Shown here: piece by piece, positions 24,359 through 34,137 of the stretch
Layout of the letters: every line of letters begins with the position of its first letter
Numbering within the stretch: the stretch's first letter is position 1
Origin: Lachnospiraceae bacterium
Lineage (GTDB): Bacteria; Bacillota; Clostridia; Lachnospirales; Lachnospiraceae
Length of the DNA stretch: 64,000 nt
Assembly (NCBI GenBank): GCA_015057865.1
Contig: SVDH01000006.1
Coordinates: 16,492-80,491, forward strand
Direction of reading: 5' to 3'
Notes under the pieces: generated by a model
What the model was told of the DNA's origin: nothing
What the model saw: only the letters and a program-made list of their open reading frames with translations
The model's database searches: none
Translations under genes and position numbers: made by a program

Positions 24359-24390
24359 AGGGGCGGCTATGAAAAATCACAGCAGCCCCT
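24359..24390 (-). other. Intercistronic hairpin between the EF-G paralog and leuS
   Basis: Imperfect stem (AGGGGC-x-GCT with AGC-x-GCCCCT) around an A/T-rich loop, 25 nt before the leuS start. There is no T-tract on either strand, so it is probably an mRNA structural element rather than a full terminator. Confidence 0.5.
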
Positions 24391-24427
24391 CATCAAATCA
24401 TTTAATTATAAAGATGGTCTGATCTCT

Positions 24428-26503
24428 TTACTCTGCTTCTGCTCTCGCAGCAACTTCCTTCTCCTGAACATCTGACGGAGCCTGCTCATAGCGTACGAAC
24501 TCATAAGAGTAAACGCCTGCGCCACCGGTCATGGAACGAAGATCTGTGTTGTATCCGTAAAGCTCAGCAATCGGAATGTCTGCTACGATCTCCTGCTTGC
24601 CATGATCTGTCGGATTCATACCGAGCACACGACCGCGGCGTTTGTTCAGATCACCCATGATATCACCGGTGAACTTATCCGGAGCAACGACCTTTAAGTT
24701 AACGATCGGCTCAAGCAGTACCGGTTTTGCTTCCATGATACCGCGCTTGAATGCCTGAACGGTTGCGGTCTTGAATGCCATCTCGGAAGAGTCTACCGGA
24801 TGATAGGATCCATCGTACAGGACAGCCTTGATACCAACAACCGGATATCCTGCCAGCGGGCCTGCCAGAACGGAGTCCTGAATACCCTTCTCAACTGCCG
24901 GGAAGTAGTTCTTCGGAACGGTTCCGCCGACAACAGTCTGCTCAAATACATAAGCATTGTCCAGATCACCGGACGGCTCAAATGTCATCTTAACATGACC
25001 GTACTGACCGTGTCCGCCGGACTGCTTCTTGTATTTGTTATCAATATCAGCTTTGCCGCGGATGGTCTCTTTGTAAGCGATACGCGGCTGCTTCAGCTCA
25101 ACTTCAACTTTGTATTTTTCTTTCAGCTTGCTGACAACAACATCGAGCTGCTGATCGCCGATACCATACAGAAGTGCCTGACGGTTGCCCGGATCCTGAA
25201 CGACTTTCAGGGTCAGGTCTTCCTGCATCAGACGCTGCAGGGACTGTGAGATCTTGTCTTCATCGCCCTTGTTAACAGCGGCATATGCTTTATAGGTGTA
25301 TGGCTGTGAAATGCTCGTGCGGATATAGGTAACCGGTGTTGCCTTTGTGGAAAGCGTGTCGGTCGTTACAACCTTGTTCAGCTTCGCAAGTGCACCGATA
25401 TCACCGGCATGCAGCTCAGCTACTTCTTCCGGCTTGTTGCCGCGAAGTACATACAGCTTACCGATCTTATCATCCATGCCGCGCTCTTCGTTATACAGAA
25501 CATCGTCCTGCTTCAGAACACCGGAGCCAACCTTGATCAGAGAATATTTTCCGATGAACGGATCCACGATCGTCTTGAAGATATATGCGGTCTTTGCTTT
25601 TGCAAAATCATAATCCGCATCGAATACTTCGTTGGTATTGGAATTGATTCCCTTCAGCTGACGTTTGTCCGGACTCGGCAGATATTTTACGATATCATCC
25701 AGGAGCGGATAAATACCCTGTGCCTGAACGCCGGATGCCATAGAGATCGGAACCATGCTGCAGTCTTCTACGTTTACACGCAGTGCCTGACGGATCTCAT
25801 TCTCAGAGAACTCTTCTCCGCTGAAGTAACGGTCCATGAATTCCTCGCTTGTCTCAGCTACAGACTCCATCAGTGCCTCACGCAGAATGCCGAGGTTTTC
25901 TTTGGAATATTCCGGAACTTCCATCGGAACGGTCTGGGAATTGCGATCCCAGCGCAGTGCTTCCTGTGTAATAACATTGATAAAGCCGATCAGCTGCTCG
26001 TCCTTACGAACCGGGATATGGAACGGAGCAATCTTCTTGCCGTACAGCTCCTGCATATCCAGTACGGTCTGACGGAAGCTTGCGTTATCATCATCCATAC
26101 CTGTTACACAGATCAAACGCGGCAGGTTATACTTTTCGCAGATATCCCATGCCTTCTGTGTGCCGACTTCTACGCCTGCCTTACCATTGATCACGATGAT
26201 CGCGCCGTCTGCTGCCGCAACAGCCTCTTCTACCTCACCGACAAAATCGAAATATCCGGGTGTGTCAAGGATATTGATCTTTGTGTCACCCCATTCGATC
26301 GGAATGACCGATGTGCTGATTGAAAAACCACGCTTGATCTCTTCTTTATCATAATCACTAATGGTGTTTCCATCTTCTACTCTTCCCATACGGCTGGTGA
26401 TGCCTGCCAGATAAGCCATCGCTTCCACGATCGTCGTTTTTCCGACTCCACCATGACCTAAGAGAACTACGTTACGGATTTTGTCAGTTGTATAAACCTT
26501 CAT
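24428..26503 (-). CDS. Elongation factor G-like translational GTPase (EF-G paralog)
   Basis: 691 residues with the EF-G domain order: GTPase (about 1-270), OB domain, two alpha-beta domains around domain IV, and a C-terminal EFG_C domain. G1 is GHGGVGKTT and G3 is DTPGYFDF, both variants of the canonical GHIDAGKTT and DTPGHVDF. G4 is TGMD instead of NKMD. These changes place it among the EF-G paralogs found beside canonical fusA in many bacteria, whose function is less clear. The gene has its own promoter (26540-26568), not a str operon context. GGAGGG precedes the ATG. It may be cotranscribed with leuS. Confidence 0.88.
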   Translation of the reverse strand: MKVYTTDKIRNVVLLGHGGVGKTTIVEAMAYLAGITSRMGRVEDGNTISDYDKEEIKRGFSISTSVIPIEWGDTKINILDTPGYFDFVGEVEEAVAAADGAIIVINGKAGVEVGTQKAWDICEKYNLPRLICVTGMDDDNASFRQTVLDMQELYGKKIAPFHIPVRKDEQLIGFINVITQEALRWDRNSQTVPMEVPEYSKENLGILREALMESVAETSEEFMDRYFSGEEFSENEIRQALRVNVEDCSMVPISMASGVQAQGIYPLLDDIVKYLPSPDKRQLKGINSNTNEVFDADYDFAKAKTAYIFKTIVDPFIGKYSLIKVGSGVLKQDDVLYNEERGMDDKIGKLYVLRGNKPEEVAELHAGDIGALAKLNKVVTTDTLSTKATPVTYIRTSISQPYTYKAYAAVNKGDEDKISQSLQRLMQEDLTLKVVQDPGNRQALLYGIGDQQLDVVVSKLKEKYKVEVELKQPRIAYKETIRGKADIDNKYKKQSGGHGQYGHVKMTFEPSGDLDNAYVFEQTVVGGTVPKNYFPAVEKGIQDSVLAGPLAGYPVVGIKAVLYDGSYHPVDSSEMAFKTATVQAFKRGIMEAKPVLLEPIVNLKVVAPDKFTGDIMGDLNKRRGRVLGMNPTDHGKQEIVADIPIAELYGYNTDLRSMTGGAGVYSYEFVRYEQAPSDVQEKEVAARAEAE

Positions 26504-26539
26504 GCGAATCCCTCCAATATTTTTTCAAAAGTTAGCTCT

Positions 26540-26568
26540 ATTTTACTAAATAACTCTTTTATTTACAA
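26540..26568 (-). promoter_or_regulatory. Promoter of the EF-G paralog gene
   Basis: On the minus strand, TTGTAA (26563-26568), a 17-bp spacer and TAAAAT (26540-26545), about 35 bp before the ATG at 26503. The surroundings are A+T-rich. Confidence 0.6.
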
Positions 26569-26634
26569 CCTTTTTTCGTCATAACTTCCAGATGAATTTA
26601 TTACTTTCGCACTTTAAAGTGCTACGTTTTTTGA

Positions 26635-26663
26635 TTGACATGCCCTGTCTTTTGGGGTATCAT
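26635..26663 (+). promoter_or_regulatory. Promoter of aroF-tyrA
   Basis: TTGACA (26635-26640), a 17-bp spacer and TATCAT (26658-26663), about 45 bp before the aroF ATG. A palindrome GCACTTTAAAGTGC (26609-26622) lies 12 bp upstream of the -35 box and could be a regulator site. Confidence 0.65.
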
Positions 26664-26707
26664 CAAAAACACATTTCTTTCTATAAAAATAAGGAGATTA
26701 TTAAGCT

Positions 26708-27724
26708 ATGATCATTGTAATGAAACCAAACGCAGCAGAACAGTCTGTCAACAGCGTTTTGAATACCGTCAAAGATAACGGTCTGCGCACCCATCTTTCC
26801 AAAGGTGAAACCGTCACGATCATCGGCGTTGTCGGTGATAAGACCAAGCTTGATACGAGCGCCATCCTTTCCATGAAGGAAGTGGAAAAGATCGTCAACG
26901 TTACCGAGAGCTATAAGCTGGTCAACAAAAAGTTCCATCCTGCGCCGACTGTGATCAAACTGCCCTATACGACCATCGGTCCGGATACCTTTACGGTCAT
27001 GGCGGGCCCCTGCGCGATCGAATCACGTGAGCAGATCCATGCAGCGGCAAAAGCAGTCCGTGAAGCCGGTGCTACCATGCTTCGCGGCGGTGCGTTCAAA
27101 CCGCGTACAAGCCCCTACTCTTTCCAGGGTTTGGAGGAGGAAGGCTTAAAATACATTCAGGAGGCTGCACGTGAAAACGCGATGGATACGATCTGCGAAG
27201 TCACGAGTGAGTACGCGATCGAACTTGCGGTCAAATATGTGGACATGGTGCAGATCGGTGCCAGAAACATGCAGAACTTTGAGCTGTTAAAAGAAGCCGG
27301 CCGATGCGGCACTCCGGTCATGTTAAAACGCGGTCTTTCTTCTACGATCGATGAATGGCTGAATGCGGCGGAATACATCATGTCTTACGGTAATCCGAAT
27401 GTTGCGCTCTGCGAGCGCGGAATCCGTACCTTTGAGACCGCGACGCGTAATACTCTGGATCTTTCCGCAGTATGTGTTCTGAAAGAAAAAACACATCTTC
27501 CGGTCATCGTAGACCCGAGCCATGCCACCGGCGTACGTGCCTATGTTGAGCCTCTTTCAAAGGCTGCCCTGATCACGGGTGCAGACGGCATCATTGTTGA
27601 AGTCCATCCGAATCCGCCCTGTGCGCTTTCTGACGGTCCGCAGTCCCTGTATTTTGAGCAGTTCGACAAACTGATGAAAGATCTTGCTCCGATGACGGAT
27701 CTGATGGGCAGAACACTTCACTGA
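26708..27724 (+). CDS. aroF: 3-deoxy-7-phosphoheptulonate synthase (DAHP synthase)
   Basis: Condenses phosphoenolpyruvate with erythrose 4-phosphate, the first step to aromatic amino acids. The 338 residues have an N-terminal ferredoxin-like regulatory domain (about 1-70) and a TIM-barrel catalytic domain. Visible motifs are [49 protein letters not shown] and [18 protein letters not shown]. This is the type I-beta DAHP synthase/KDO8P synthase-like group. AAGGAG lies 11 nt before the ATG. tyrA follows after 34 bp, so the pair forms a tyrosine-directed operon. Confidence 0.95.
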   Translation: MIIVMKPNAAEQSVNSVLNTVKDNGLRTHLSKGETVTIIGVVGDKTKLDTSAILSMKEVEKIVNVTESYKLVNKKFHPAPTVIKLPYTTIGPDTFTVMAGPCAIESREQIHAAAKAVREAGATMLRGGAFKPRTSPYSFQGLEEEGLKYIQEAARENAMDTICEVTSEYAIELAVKYVDMVQIGARNMQNFELLKEAGRCGTPVMLKRGLSSTIDEWLNAAEYIMSYGNPNVALCERGIRTFETATRNTLDLSAVCVLKEKTHLPVIVDPSHATGVRAYVEPLSKAALITGADGIIVEVHPNPPCALSDGPQSLYFEQFDKLMKDLAPMTDLMGRTLH

Positions 27725-27758
27725 TCACAGATCGTTAGCCTGAAAAGGAGGGCATCCT

Positions 27759-28859
27759 ATGCAGCCGGAAACTATCGGTTTTATCGGCCTTGGGCTCATC
27801 GGCGGGTCCATTGCAAAAACCATCCACCGGATTTTTCCGGAGATCAGACAGATCGCATTTGATATTTCAGAAGAGACACTGAAAGAAGCAGCCGCAGACG
27901 GTGTGATCGCCGAAGGGTACACCGAACTGTCTGACGCGTTTTCTGCCTGTGATATCATCTTTTTATGTGCACCTGTACTCGAAAACGATGACTATCTCAA
28001 GCAGCTGTTACCGCTTTTACGCGAGGAGATGATCGTTACCGATGTCGGGAGCGTCAAGAACAGGATCCACGAAAAGATCCAATCCCTTCCGGAACTCGAA
28101 AAACACTTCATCGGCGGCCATCCGATGTGCGGCACAGAGTATACGGGATATGCGTATTCCAAGGATTACCTTTTAGAGAACGCATATTATGTACTGACAC
28201 CGTCTGACACCGTCCCGCAGGAAAAAGTGGACCGGTTCTTCCACTTTATTCAATCCATCGGTGCACTCCCGCTTATCATGAACCCAAAAGCGCATGATCA
28301 TGCAGTCGGCTCCGTCAGCCATCTGCCGCATGTCATTTCCGCGAGCCTGGTCAATCTGGTACGAGAGACAGATGACGAAAAAGAGACCATGCGCACCATC
28401 GCCGCCGGCGGTTTTAAGGACATTACAAGAATTTCGTCTTCTTCTCCTGTGATGCTGGAGAATATCTGCATCGCAAACCGGGAAGAGATCCTGCATCTGA
28501 TCGACAATTATCTGACAGAAGTTGAAAAGATCCGCGAGAAGATCGCTTCTGCAGACGGAGATGAGATCAACGCATATTTCTCTGAAGCCAAAAACTACAG
28601 AGACTCGATCAACATCAGAGGCAAGGGCTCCGTTCACCCGATCTATCAGTTCTTCTGTGATCTGATCGACGAAGCCGGCGGAATCGCGACGATCGCCACG
28701 ATCCTTGCTACGAATAACATCAGCATCAAAAACATCGGCATCATTCACAACCGGGAATTTGAACAGGGTGTTATTCATCTGGAATTCTATCAGCAGGATG
28801 CCTGCGACCACGCAAAGGAACTGCTTAAGAAGTTCCACTATACCATCTACGAACGATAG
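27759..28859 (+). CDS. tyrA: Prephenate dehydrogenase with C-terminal ACT domain
   Basis: Oxidatively decarboxylates prephenate to 4-hydroxyphenylpyruvate for tyrosine synthesis. The Rossmann motif is GFIGLGLIGGSIAK at the N-terminus. The catalytic region includes IGGHPMCGTEYTGY and GSVSHLPHVISASLV. The C-terminal ACT domain (about 295-366, with AGGIATIATILATNNISIKN) suggests feedback control by tyrosine. 366 residues is normal for the ACT-containing form. AAGGAGG precedes the ATG. A terminator lies just after the stop codon. Confidence 0.95.
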   Translation: MQPETIGFIGLGLIGGSIAKTIHRIFPEIRQIAFDISEETLKEAAADGVIAEGYTELSDAFSACDIIFLCAPVLENDDYLKQLLPLLREEMIVTDVGSVKNRIHEKIQSLPELEKHFIGGHPMCGTEYTGYAYSKDYLLENAYYVLTPSDTVPQEKVDRFFHFIQSIGALPLIMNPKAHDHAVGSVSHLPHVISASLVNLVRETDDEKETMRTIAAGGFKDITRISSSSPVMLENICIANREEILHLIDNYLTEVEKIREKIASADGDEINAYFSEAKNYRDSINIRGKGSVHPIYQFFCDLIDEAGGIATIATILATNNISIKNIGIIHNREFEQGVIHLEFYQQDACDHAKELLKKFHYTIYER

Positions 28860-28865
28860 TGTTTT

Positions 28866-28891
28866 AAGGGGTACCTGGTACCCCTTTTTTT
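28866..28891 (+). terminator. Intrinsic terminator between tyrA and the AarF-family gene
   Basis: AAGGGGTAC, CTG loop, GTACCCCTT followed by a run of T. The T-tract runs directly into the AAAGGAG ribosome binding site of the next gene, so downstream expression needs readthrough or an internal promoter. Confidence 0.8.
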
Positions 28892-28904
28892 AAAGGAGAC
28901 CGAT

Positions 28905-30461
28905 ATGAGCCGGATGCTGGATGTTTTACAGATCCTTAAGAAAAACGAAATCGTGCATGGCCTGACGCCGGAAAAGCTCCGCAAGATCCTTGAAGAGCTT
29001 GGACCGACTTTTATTAAGTTCGGCCAGATTCTTTCCATGCGCCCCGATGTCATTCCGGATGAGTATTGTAAGGAGCTGGCAAAGCTTCGTACCAATGTCG
29101 ACCCGATGGATTTTGATGTTGTACAAAAAGAGATCAATCAGGAATGCGGCCGTCCCTGGAATGAAGTCTTCAAAAAGATCATCAAAAAGCCGCTTGGCTC
29201 TGCCTCGATCGGGCAGGTTCACAAAGCGGTTCTTTTAGACGGCAGCACGGTGGTCATTAAGATTCAGCGCCCGAACATCAAGCAGATCATGGCAGATGAC
29301 ATCCGTTTCTGCAAAAAGGCGCTCGGCATCCTGAAAGTCGTCAGAAAGGCCGATGAAGTTGTTACGCTGCATATGGTCTTAGACGAAATGTGGGAAGCCG
29401 CGCAAAAAGAGTTTGATTTCCTTCAGGAAGGCATGAACTTAAAGCGTTTTTATGAATTAAACAAGGACGTCGCCTATGCGACCTGTCCTAAGGTCAACAT
29501 GGACCTGACGACCAACCGGATGCTGGTCATGGAATACATCGACGGCACGCCGGTTGACGATCTGGATGCGCTGGAGGAAAAGGGATATGACCTGGACGAT
29601 CTCGGAGAAAAGCTTGCAGAAAACTATGTCAAGCAGGTTCTAAAAGATGCCTTCTTCCATGCCGATCCTCATGCCGGCAACATTTCCGTCCGCGACAAAC
29701 AGATTGTCTGGATGGATCTTGGCATGATGGGCGAATTGACAGAGCGCGACCGTTCGCTTTTCTCCACCGCTGTCGAAGCGATCGCTTTTGGTGATGTCTA
29801 CGAATTAAAAGACGTCATCCTCGCGATCGGAGACATCCATGGAGAAGTGGATCAGAACGCGCTCTATTCCGATCTTGATATGTTTGTTTCCCGTTATGCA
29901 AAGATGGATTTCAAAAGCTTAAAACTTCAGGAGATTTCAGAAGACATCAAACAGATCCTGCATCGGCATAACATCCGTATCGGGAAAGGGCTGACCATGC
30001 TCGTCCGCGGTGTGATCACAATCGAAAGTGTCGTCAAGGAAATCTCGCCGAAGCTGGATTTCCTCGGTGTCTTCACAAAATATGTCAAACAGGAATCCTT
30101 TTCCCTGAAAGGACTGAAGGACGAGCTGAAGTTCAAACAGTTAGAAGCCATGCATGTCATGAAAAAAACCGTGGATCTTCCGGGCAGCATCATTGACTTC
30201 ATGAAGATGTCTGTCCGCGGGCAGACCAAGCTGAATGTTCAGATCTCCGACTCTCCGGAATTTGTCAAGAACGTCAATTCCCTGATGAACCGCGCGATCA
30301 TCGCATTGATCGATGCCGCTCTTTTGGTCGCATCGAGCCTGATCTGTCTGACCGATATGAAAGGCCAACTGTTCGGCATTCCGGCGCTCGGTGTTGTTGG
30401 TTATGTCTTAGCGATCATCCTCGGCATCTATCTTCTGGTCGATGCCATCCGTCAAAAATAA
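28905..30461 (+). CDS. AarF/UbiB (ABC1) family atypical kinase
   Basis: 518 residues. The ABC1 signature KFGQ is in FIKFGQILSMRPDVIPDEY. Kinase-like motifs follow: GSASIGQVHKA (glycine-rich loop analogue), VVIKIQRP (invariant lysine), FFHADPHAGNI (catalytic loop) and WMDLGMMG (metal-binding). The C-terminus has two hydrophobic segments (about 462-515), so the protein is membrane-anchored. In quinone-producing bacteria the family supports ubiquinone synthesis. In a fermentative Clostridium-like cell the role is unclear and may involve lipids. It follows aroF-tyrA across a terminator and converges on queA. Confidence 0.9.
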   Translation: MSRMLDVLQILKKNEIVHGLTPEKLRKILEELGPTFIKFGQILSMRPDVIPDEYCKELAKLRTNVDPMDFDVVQKEINQECGRPWNEVFKKIIKKPLGSASIGQVHKAVLLDGSTVVIKIQRPNIKQIMADDIRFCKKALGILKVVRKADEVVTLHMVLDEMWEAAQKEFDFLQEGMNLKRFYELNKDVAYATCPKVNMDLTTNRMLVMEYIDGTPVDDLDALEEKGYDLDDLGEKLAENYVKQVLKDAFFHADPHAGNISVRDKQIVWMDLGMMGELTERDRSLFSTAVEAIAFGDVYELKDVILAIGDIHGEVDQNALYSDLDMFVSRYAKMDFKSLKLQEISEDIKQILHRHNIRIGKGLTMLVRGVITIESVVKEISPKLDFLGVFTKYVKQESFSLKGLKDELKFKQLEAMHVMKKTVDLPGSIIDFMKMSVRGQTKLNVQISDSPEFVKNVNSLMNRAIIALIDAALLVASSLICLTDMKGQLFGIPALGVVGYVLAIILGIYLLVDAIRQK

Positions 30462-30466
30462 AAAAA

Positions 30467-30500
30467 GCGAGTGCGCATAAAAGCGTACTCGCTTATCTTT
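30467..30500. terminator. Bidirectional terminator between the AarF-family gene and queA
   Basis: 10-bp stem GCGAGTGCGC/GCGTACTCGC with one G-T pair and a 6-nt A-rich loop. It is flanked by AAAAAA on one side and TTATCTTTT on the other, so it can serve both convergent genes. Confidence 0.8.
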
Positions 30501-30502
30501 TG

Positions 30503-31528
30503 TTATTGAATAAACATCGCATCCCCGAATGAGAAAAACCGAAACTTCTCTTCCACAGCTTTTTCATAAGCCGCCAGTACATGCTCGCGTCCTGCAAATG
30601 CGGAAACCAGCATAAGCAGCGTCGACTCCGGCAGATGGAAGTTTGTGATCAAAGCGTCCATGATCTTAAACCGGTATCCCGGATAGATGAAGATCTCCGT
30701 CCATCCGCTGCAGGGATTCAGATAACCGGTTTCGTCTGCCGCGGATTCCAACGTCCGGCAGCTCGTCGTCCCGACGCAGATGATCCGGCCGCCGGCCTGT
30801 TTGACCTCATTGATCGTATCTGCCGCTTCTTTCGTGATCTCATAATATTCGGAATGCATATGATGATCCGTCACATGTTCCACCTTGACCGGGCGGAATG
30901 TGCCAAGACCCACATGCAGCGTCACTTCCGCGATCCGCACACCTTTCTTTCGGATCTCCTCCAAAAGCTCCGGTGTAAAATGCAGCCCTGCCGTCGGTGC
31001 AGCTGCGGATCCGTCATATTTTGCATAAACCGTCTGATAACGGTTTTTCTCCTTCAGTTTATGTGTGATATAAGGCGGCAGAGGCATCTCGCCAAGCTGG
31101 TCTAACACTTCCTCGAAAATCCCTTCATAATAGAAGCGGATCCTTCTGTTCCCGTCTTCTACCACTTCCAGAACTTCTGCTTCCAGGAGTCCGTCTCCAA
31201 ACACAAGCCTGGTACCCGGACGCACCTTCTTGCCTGGTCTGGCCAGTGTCTCCCAAATATCATCTGCCTCCCGCTTTAACAAAAGGATCTCCACATGACC
31301 GCCGGTCTCCTTACGGGCACCGAATAATCTTGCCGGAATGACCTTTGTATTATTCAGGACCAGACAGTCTCCTTCCTGGAGATACGATATGATGTCGCGA
31401 AACCGCGCTTCGCCGGTCTCACCGGTCACTCTGTTTAAGAGCATCAGCCTCGAGGAAGAACGATCTTCAAGCGGGTCCTGTGCGATCAGCTCTTTCGGAA
31501 GCTCATAGGAAAAGTCTTTGACATCCAT
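30503..31528 (-). CDS. queA: S-adenosylmethionine:tRNA ribosyltransferase-isomerase
   Basis: Transfers the ribosyl group of SAM to 7-aminomethyl-deazaguanine in tRNA to make epoxyqueuosine. 341 residues is the family length. The N-terminal motif [15 protein letters not shown], the central segment [12 protein letters not shown] and the C-terminal [20 protein letters not shown] are all typical. Its ATG overlaps the pheT stop by one base (TGATG), suggesting translational coupling. queH, which reduces the QueA product, is elsewhere in the window, so queuosine synthesis is probably active. Confidence 0.96.
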   Translation of the reverse strand: MDVKDFSYELPKELIAQDPLEDRSSSRLMLLNRVTGETGEARFRDIISYLQEGDCLVLNNTKVIPARLFGARKETGGHVEILLLKREADDIWETLARPGKKVRPGTRLVFGDGLLEAEVLEVVEDGNRRIRFYYEGIFEEVLDQLGEMPLPPYITHKLKEKNRYQTVYAKYDGSAAAPTAGLHFTPELLEEIRKKGVRIAEVTLHVGLGTFRPVKVEHVTDHHMHSEYYEITKEAADTINEVKQAGGRIICVGTTSCRTLESAADETGYLNPCSGWTEIFIYPGYRFKIMDALITNFHLPESTLLMLVSAFAGREHVLAAYEKAVEEKFRFFSFGDAMFIQ

Positions 31529-33945
31529 CAGGAACGCAGCTCGATGCCGAGCCCCTCCAGTCCGTTCATGATCTTCTTCAGAGCAGCCGTAATATCGTTT
31601 TCTTCAAGTGTACGATCCGACGCGCGGAACACCAGCTTATAAGCCATCGATTTAAAGCCTTCTCCGATCTGCTCGCCTTCGTAAATGTCAAACAGTTCAA
31701 CGCTCTCTAAGATCTTTCCGCCGCGCTGCAGGAAGATCGTCTCGATCTGTCCTGCTGATACGTCCTTCGGCACAACCATACTCAGATCGCGGTTGACTGC
31801 CGGGAACTTCGCAAGTCCGACGTATTTTTTATCAAATGTCACAAACGGCATCAGTGCCGGCAGATCAATGACTGCGATATAGGCACGCGTCTTGATGCCA
31901 TAATCCTGTGCAACGAGCGGATGTACCTCGCCGATGTATGCAACCTTTTCTTTTCCGACAAACACATCTGCCTGTCTGCCCGGATGGAAGAACGGCTTCT
32001 TTTCAGACGGATCATAGATCCGGCGGCTCTTCACACCGCAGCGTGTAAACACATCTTCCAACACACCCTTCATATCAAAGAAATCACCGCATCCGTACAT
32101 ACCGAATGTGATCTGCATCCGCTCATCCGGAAGCTCGGTAAGCGGCAGTGCTTTCGGGATGTAGATATTGGCGGCCTCAAACAGGCGCACCTCTTTGTTG
32201 CGATGGCTGTAATTGGTTGCAAGAGAGGTCAGCATACCGTTTAAGGAAATGGTACGCATAATGGAATAATCCTCACCAAGCGGATTTGCAATCGTGATCG
32301 CTTCGCGCAGCGGACTGTCTGCCGGAAGCAGCAGCTTATCAAACACCTTCGGACTCTCGAAAGAATAGGTCATCGCCTCTGAAAATCCTGCGATCTCCGC
32401 CGCTTCTCTGACCAGACGCTCTACACTTCTGCGATAGGAAAGCTTTCCTGCAGTCGCTTCTCCCGACGGTAACGTCATCGGGATCTTATCATAGCCGTAG
32501 AATCTCGCCACTTCTTCTGCCACATCCGCTTCACGCAGCATATCCTGACGCCAGGACGGCGCGATCACAAGATGTCTGTCTTTGTCTACTTCAAGCTCCA
32601 CTCTGTGCAGATATTCGATCATCTCGTCTTCGGAAATGTCAATTCCAAGCAATCCATTAATGCCGTCCGGATCAAACGGGATCTCATGTCCGCCCGGAAG
32701 CGGTGTGTGAACATCTACCACACCGTCAACCACTTCACCGCAGCCAAGCTCTTCTACGAGCTCGCAGGCGCGGTTAATCGCCTGGATCGCCAGGTTCGGA
32801 TCAAGTCCCTTTTCAAACTTCGAAGAAGCATCTGTACGCAGTCCGACCTTTTTACTTGACAGGCGGACATTGGTTCCGTCAAAGCAGGCTGCCTCAAACA
32901 GCATCGTATGTACATCATCTGTGATCATGGAGTTTTCTCCACCCATGATTCCTGCAAGACCGATCGGCTTTTCCCCGTCACAGATCATCAGCATCGTATC
33001 ATCAAGCTTTCTTTCCTGTCCGTCGAGTGTTACGAATGTCTCACCTTCCTGTGCACGGCGTACGACGATCTCATTCCCTGCGATCGTATCCATGTCATAG
33101 GCATGCATCGGCTGTCCGAACTCTTCCATGACATAGTTGGTAATGTCAACGATATTATTGATCGGACGGATGCCGTGGGATGCCAGACGATGCTGCATCC
33201 ATGCCGGTGACGGTGCGATCGTCACATTTTTTACAACACGGGCCGTAAAGCGCGGGCAAAGGTCTTCATCCTTAACCGTAACCTTAATATACTGATCGAC
33301 ATCTCTGGAATCGCCGGCTTCTTTGACCTGCGGCATGCAGAATTCTTTTCCGAATGTCGCTGCCGCTTCTCTGGCGATTCCCAGTACGGAATAGCAATCC
33401 ACACGGTTTGAAGTGATCTCAAATTCAAATACGACGTCATCTCTTCCAAGATAGGTGATCGCGCTCTCGCCGACCGGCGCGTCTTCCGGAAGGATATAGA
33501 TGCCGTCTTCTGCCGCTGCCGGATAATAATCTGTCGTAGAGCCAAGCTCCTCGATGGAGCACATCATGCCATGTGATTCCACGCCACGCAGCTTGCCGTC
33601 TTTGATCTTGATTCCACCCGGCACCTTTGCACCGTCATGGCTTCCTGCTACGCGTCCGCCTGCCAGAACAACCGGAAGCTTTGCTCCCTCAAATACATTT
33701 GTTGCAGCTGTTACGATCTGAACGGTCTCTTCTCCGATGTCGACCTGGCAGACCACCAGCTTATCTGCATCCGGATGTTTTTCGATCGTTTTGATCTGTC
33801 CGATCACGATCTTATCCAGATCTGCATCCAGCTTTTCATACCCCTCCACTTTTGATCCGGAAAGGGTCATTGCATTGCGGAATTCTTCCGCATCCGCATC
33901 CAGGCCCGGAACATAGCTCTTGACCCATTTATATGAAGCAACCAT
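31528..33945 (-). CDS. pheT: Phenylalanyl-tRNA synthetase beta subunit
   Basis: Large subunit of the alpha2-beta2 enzyme that charges tRNA-Phe; its B3/B4 domain edits mischarged Tyr. The order is an N-terminal EMAP-type tRNA-binding domain (about 40-150, with [15 protein letters not shown]), B3/B4 (with [14 protein letters not shown]), B5, the catalytic-like core, and a C-terminal FDX-ACB domain ([17 protein letters not shown]). I start at MVASYKW (ATG 33945, after AAGGAG), which gives 805 residues. The upstream frame would run into the intergenic repeat. An unusual 190-bp gap separates it from pheS. Confidence 0.95.
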   Translation of the reverse strand: MVASYKWVKSYVPGLDADAEEFRNAMTLSGSKVEGYEKLDADLDKIVIGQIKTIEKHPDADKLVVCQVDIGEETVQIVTAATNVFEGAKLPVVLAGGRVAGSHDGAKVPGGIKIKDGKLRGVESHGMMCSIEELGSTTDYYPAAAEDGIYILPEDAPVGESAITYLGRDDVVFEFEITSNRVDCYSVLGIAREAAATFGKEFCMPQVKEAGDSRDVDQYIKVTVKDEDLCPRFTARVVKNVTIAPSPAWMQHRLASHGIRPINNIVDITNYVMEEFGQPMHAYDMDTIAGNEIVVRRAQEGETFVTLDGQERKLDDTMLMICDGEKPIGLAGIMGGENSMITDDVHTMLFEAACFDGTNVRLSSKKVGLRTDASSKFEKGLDPNLAIQAINRACELVEELGCGEVVDGVVDVHTPLPGGHEIPFDPDGINGLLGIDISEDEMIEYLHRVELEVDKDRHLVIAPSWRQDMLREADVAEEVARFYGYDKIPMTLPSGEATAGKLSYRRSVERLVREAAEIAGFSEAMTYSFESPKVFDKLLLPADSPLREAITIANPLGEDYSIMRTISLNGMLTSLATNYSHRNKEVRLFEAANIYIPKALPLTELPDERMQITFGMYGCGDFFDMKGVLEDVFTRCGVKSRRIYDPSEKKPFFHPGRQADVFVGKEKVAYIGEVHPLVAQDYGIKTRAYIAVIDLPALMPFVTFDKKYVGLAKFPAVNRDLSMVVPKDVSAGQIETIFLQRGGKILESVELFDIYEGEQIGEGFKSMAYKLVFRASDRTLEENDITAALKKIMNGLEGLGIELRS

Positions 33946-33971
33946 TGTCTTTCTCCTTTTATATCTACAAT

Positions 33972-34137
33972 CGTATAAGCTTACGGATTGCTCCGAACTT
34001 CGTTCTCCCGCAATCCTACGTAAATGCGCAATCCGCACTATCGTGCTGCTTGCTTATTTCCGTTGCCCTGCGCAATGTCTGCCCGTATCTGTGAGCAAGC
34101 TCCCAATACGTCCAGCCGTTCCGCAGAAGCTTATACG
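33972..34137. repeat. Structured intergenic repeat-like element between pheS and pheT
   Basis: 166 bp bounded by inverted ends. CGTATAAGCTT (33972-33982) mirrors AAGCTTATACG (34127-34137), with CGGA/TCCG just inside. Internally, GGATTGC...GCAATCC encloses a smaller GAAC/GTTC hairpin (33985-34016), and a GCAC/GTGC stem follows. One end abuts the pheS stop codon and the other lies 26 bp before pheT. On the minus strand it also keeps about 40 codons open, without a start codon or ribosome binding site. I take it as a small non-autonomous dispersed element or mRNA-processing repeat. Copies elsewhere cannot be seen from this window. Confidence 0.5.

Noticed and set aside
25409-26323. 304-codon plus-strand frame over the EF-G paralog
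   Set aside because: Shadow of the GTPase gene; composition is not protein-like.
33946-34137. T-box or attenuator leader for pheT
   Set aside because: It lies inside the pheST unit rather than upstream, and I see no T-box sequence or terminator T-tract; inverted ends fit an inserted repeat better.
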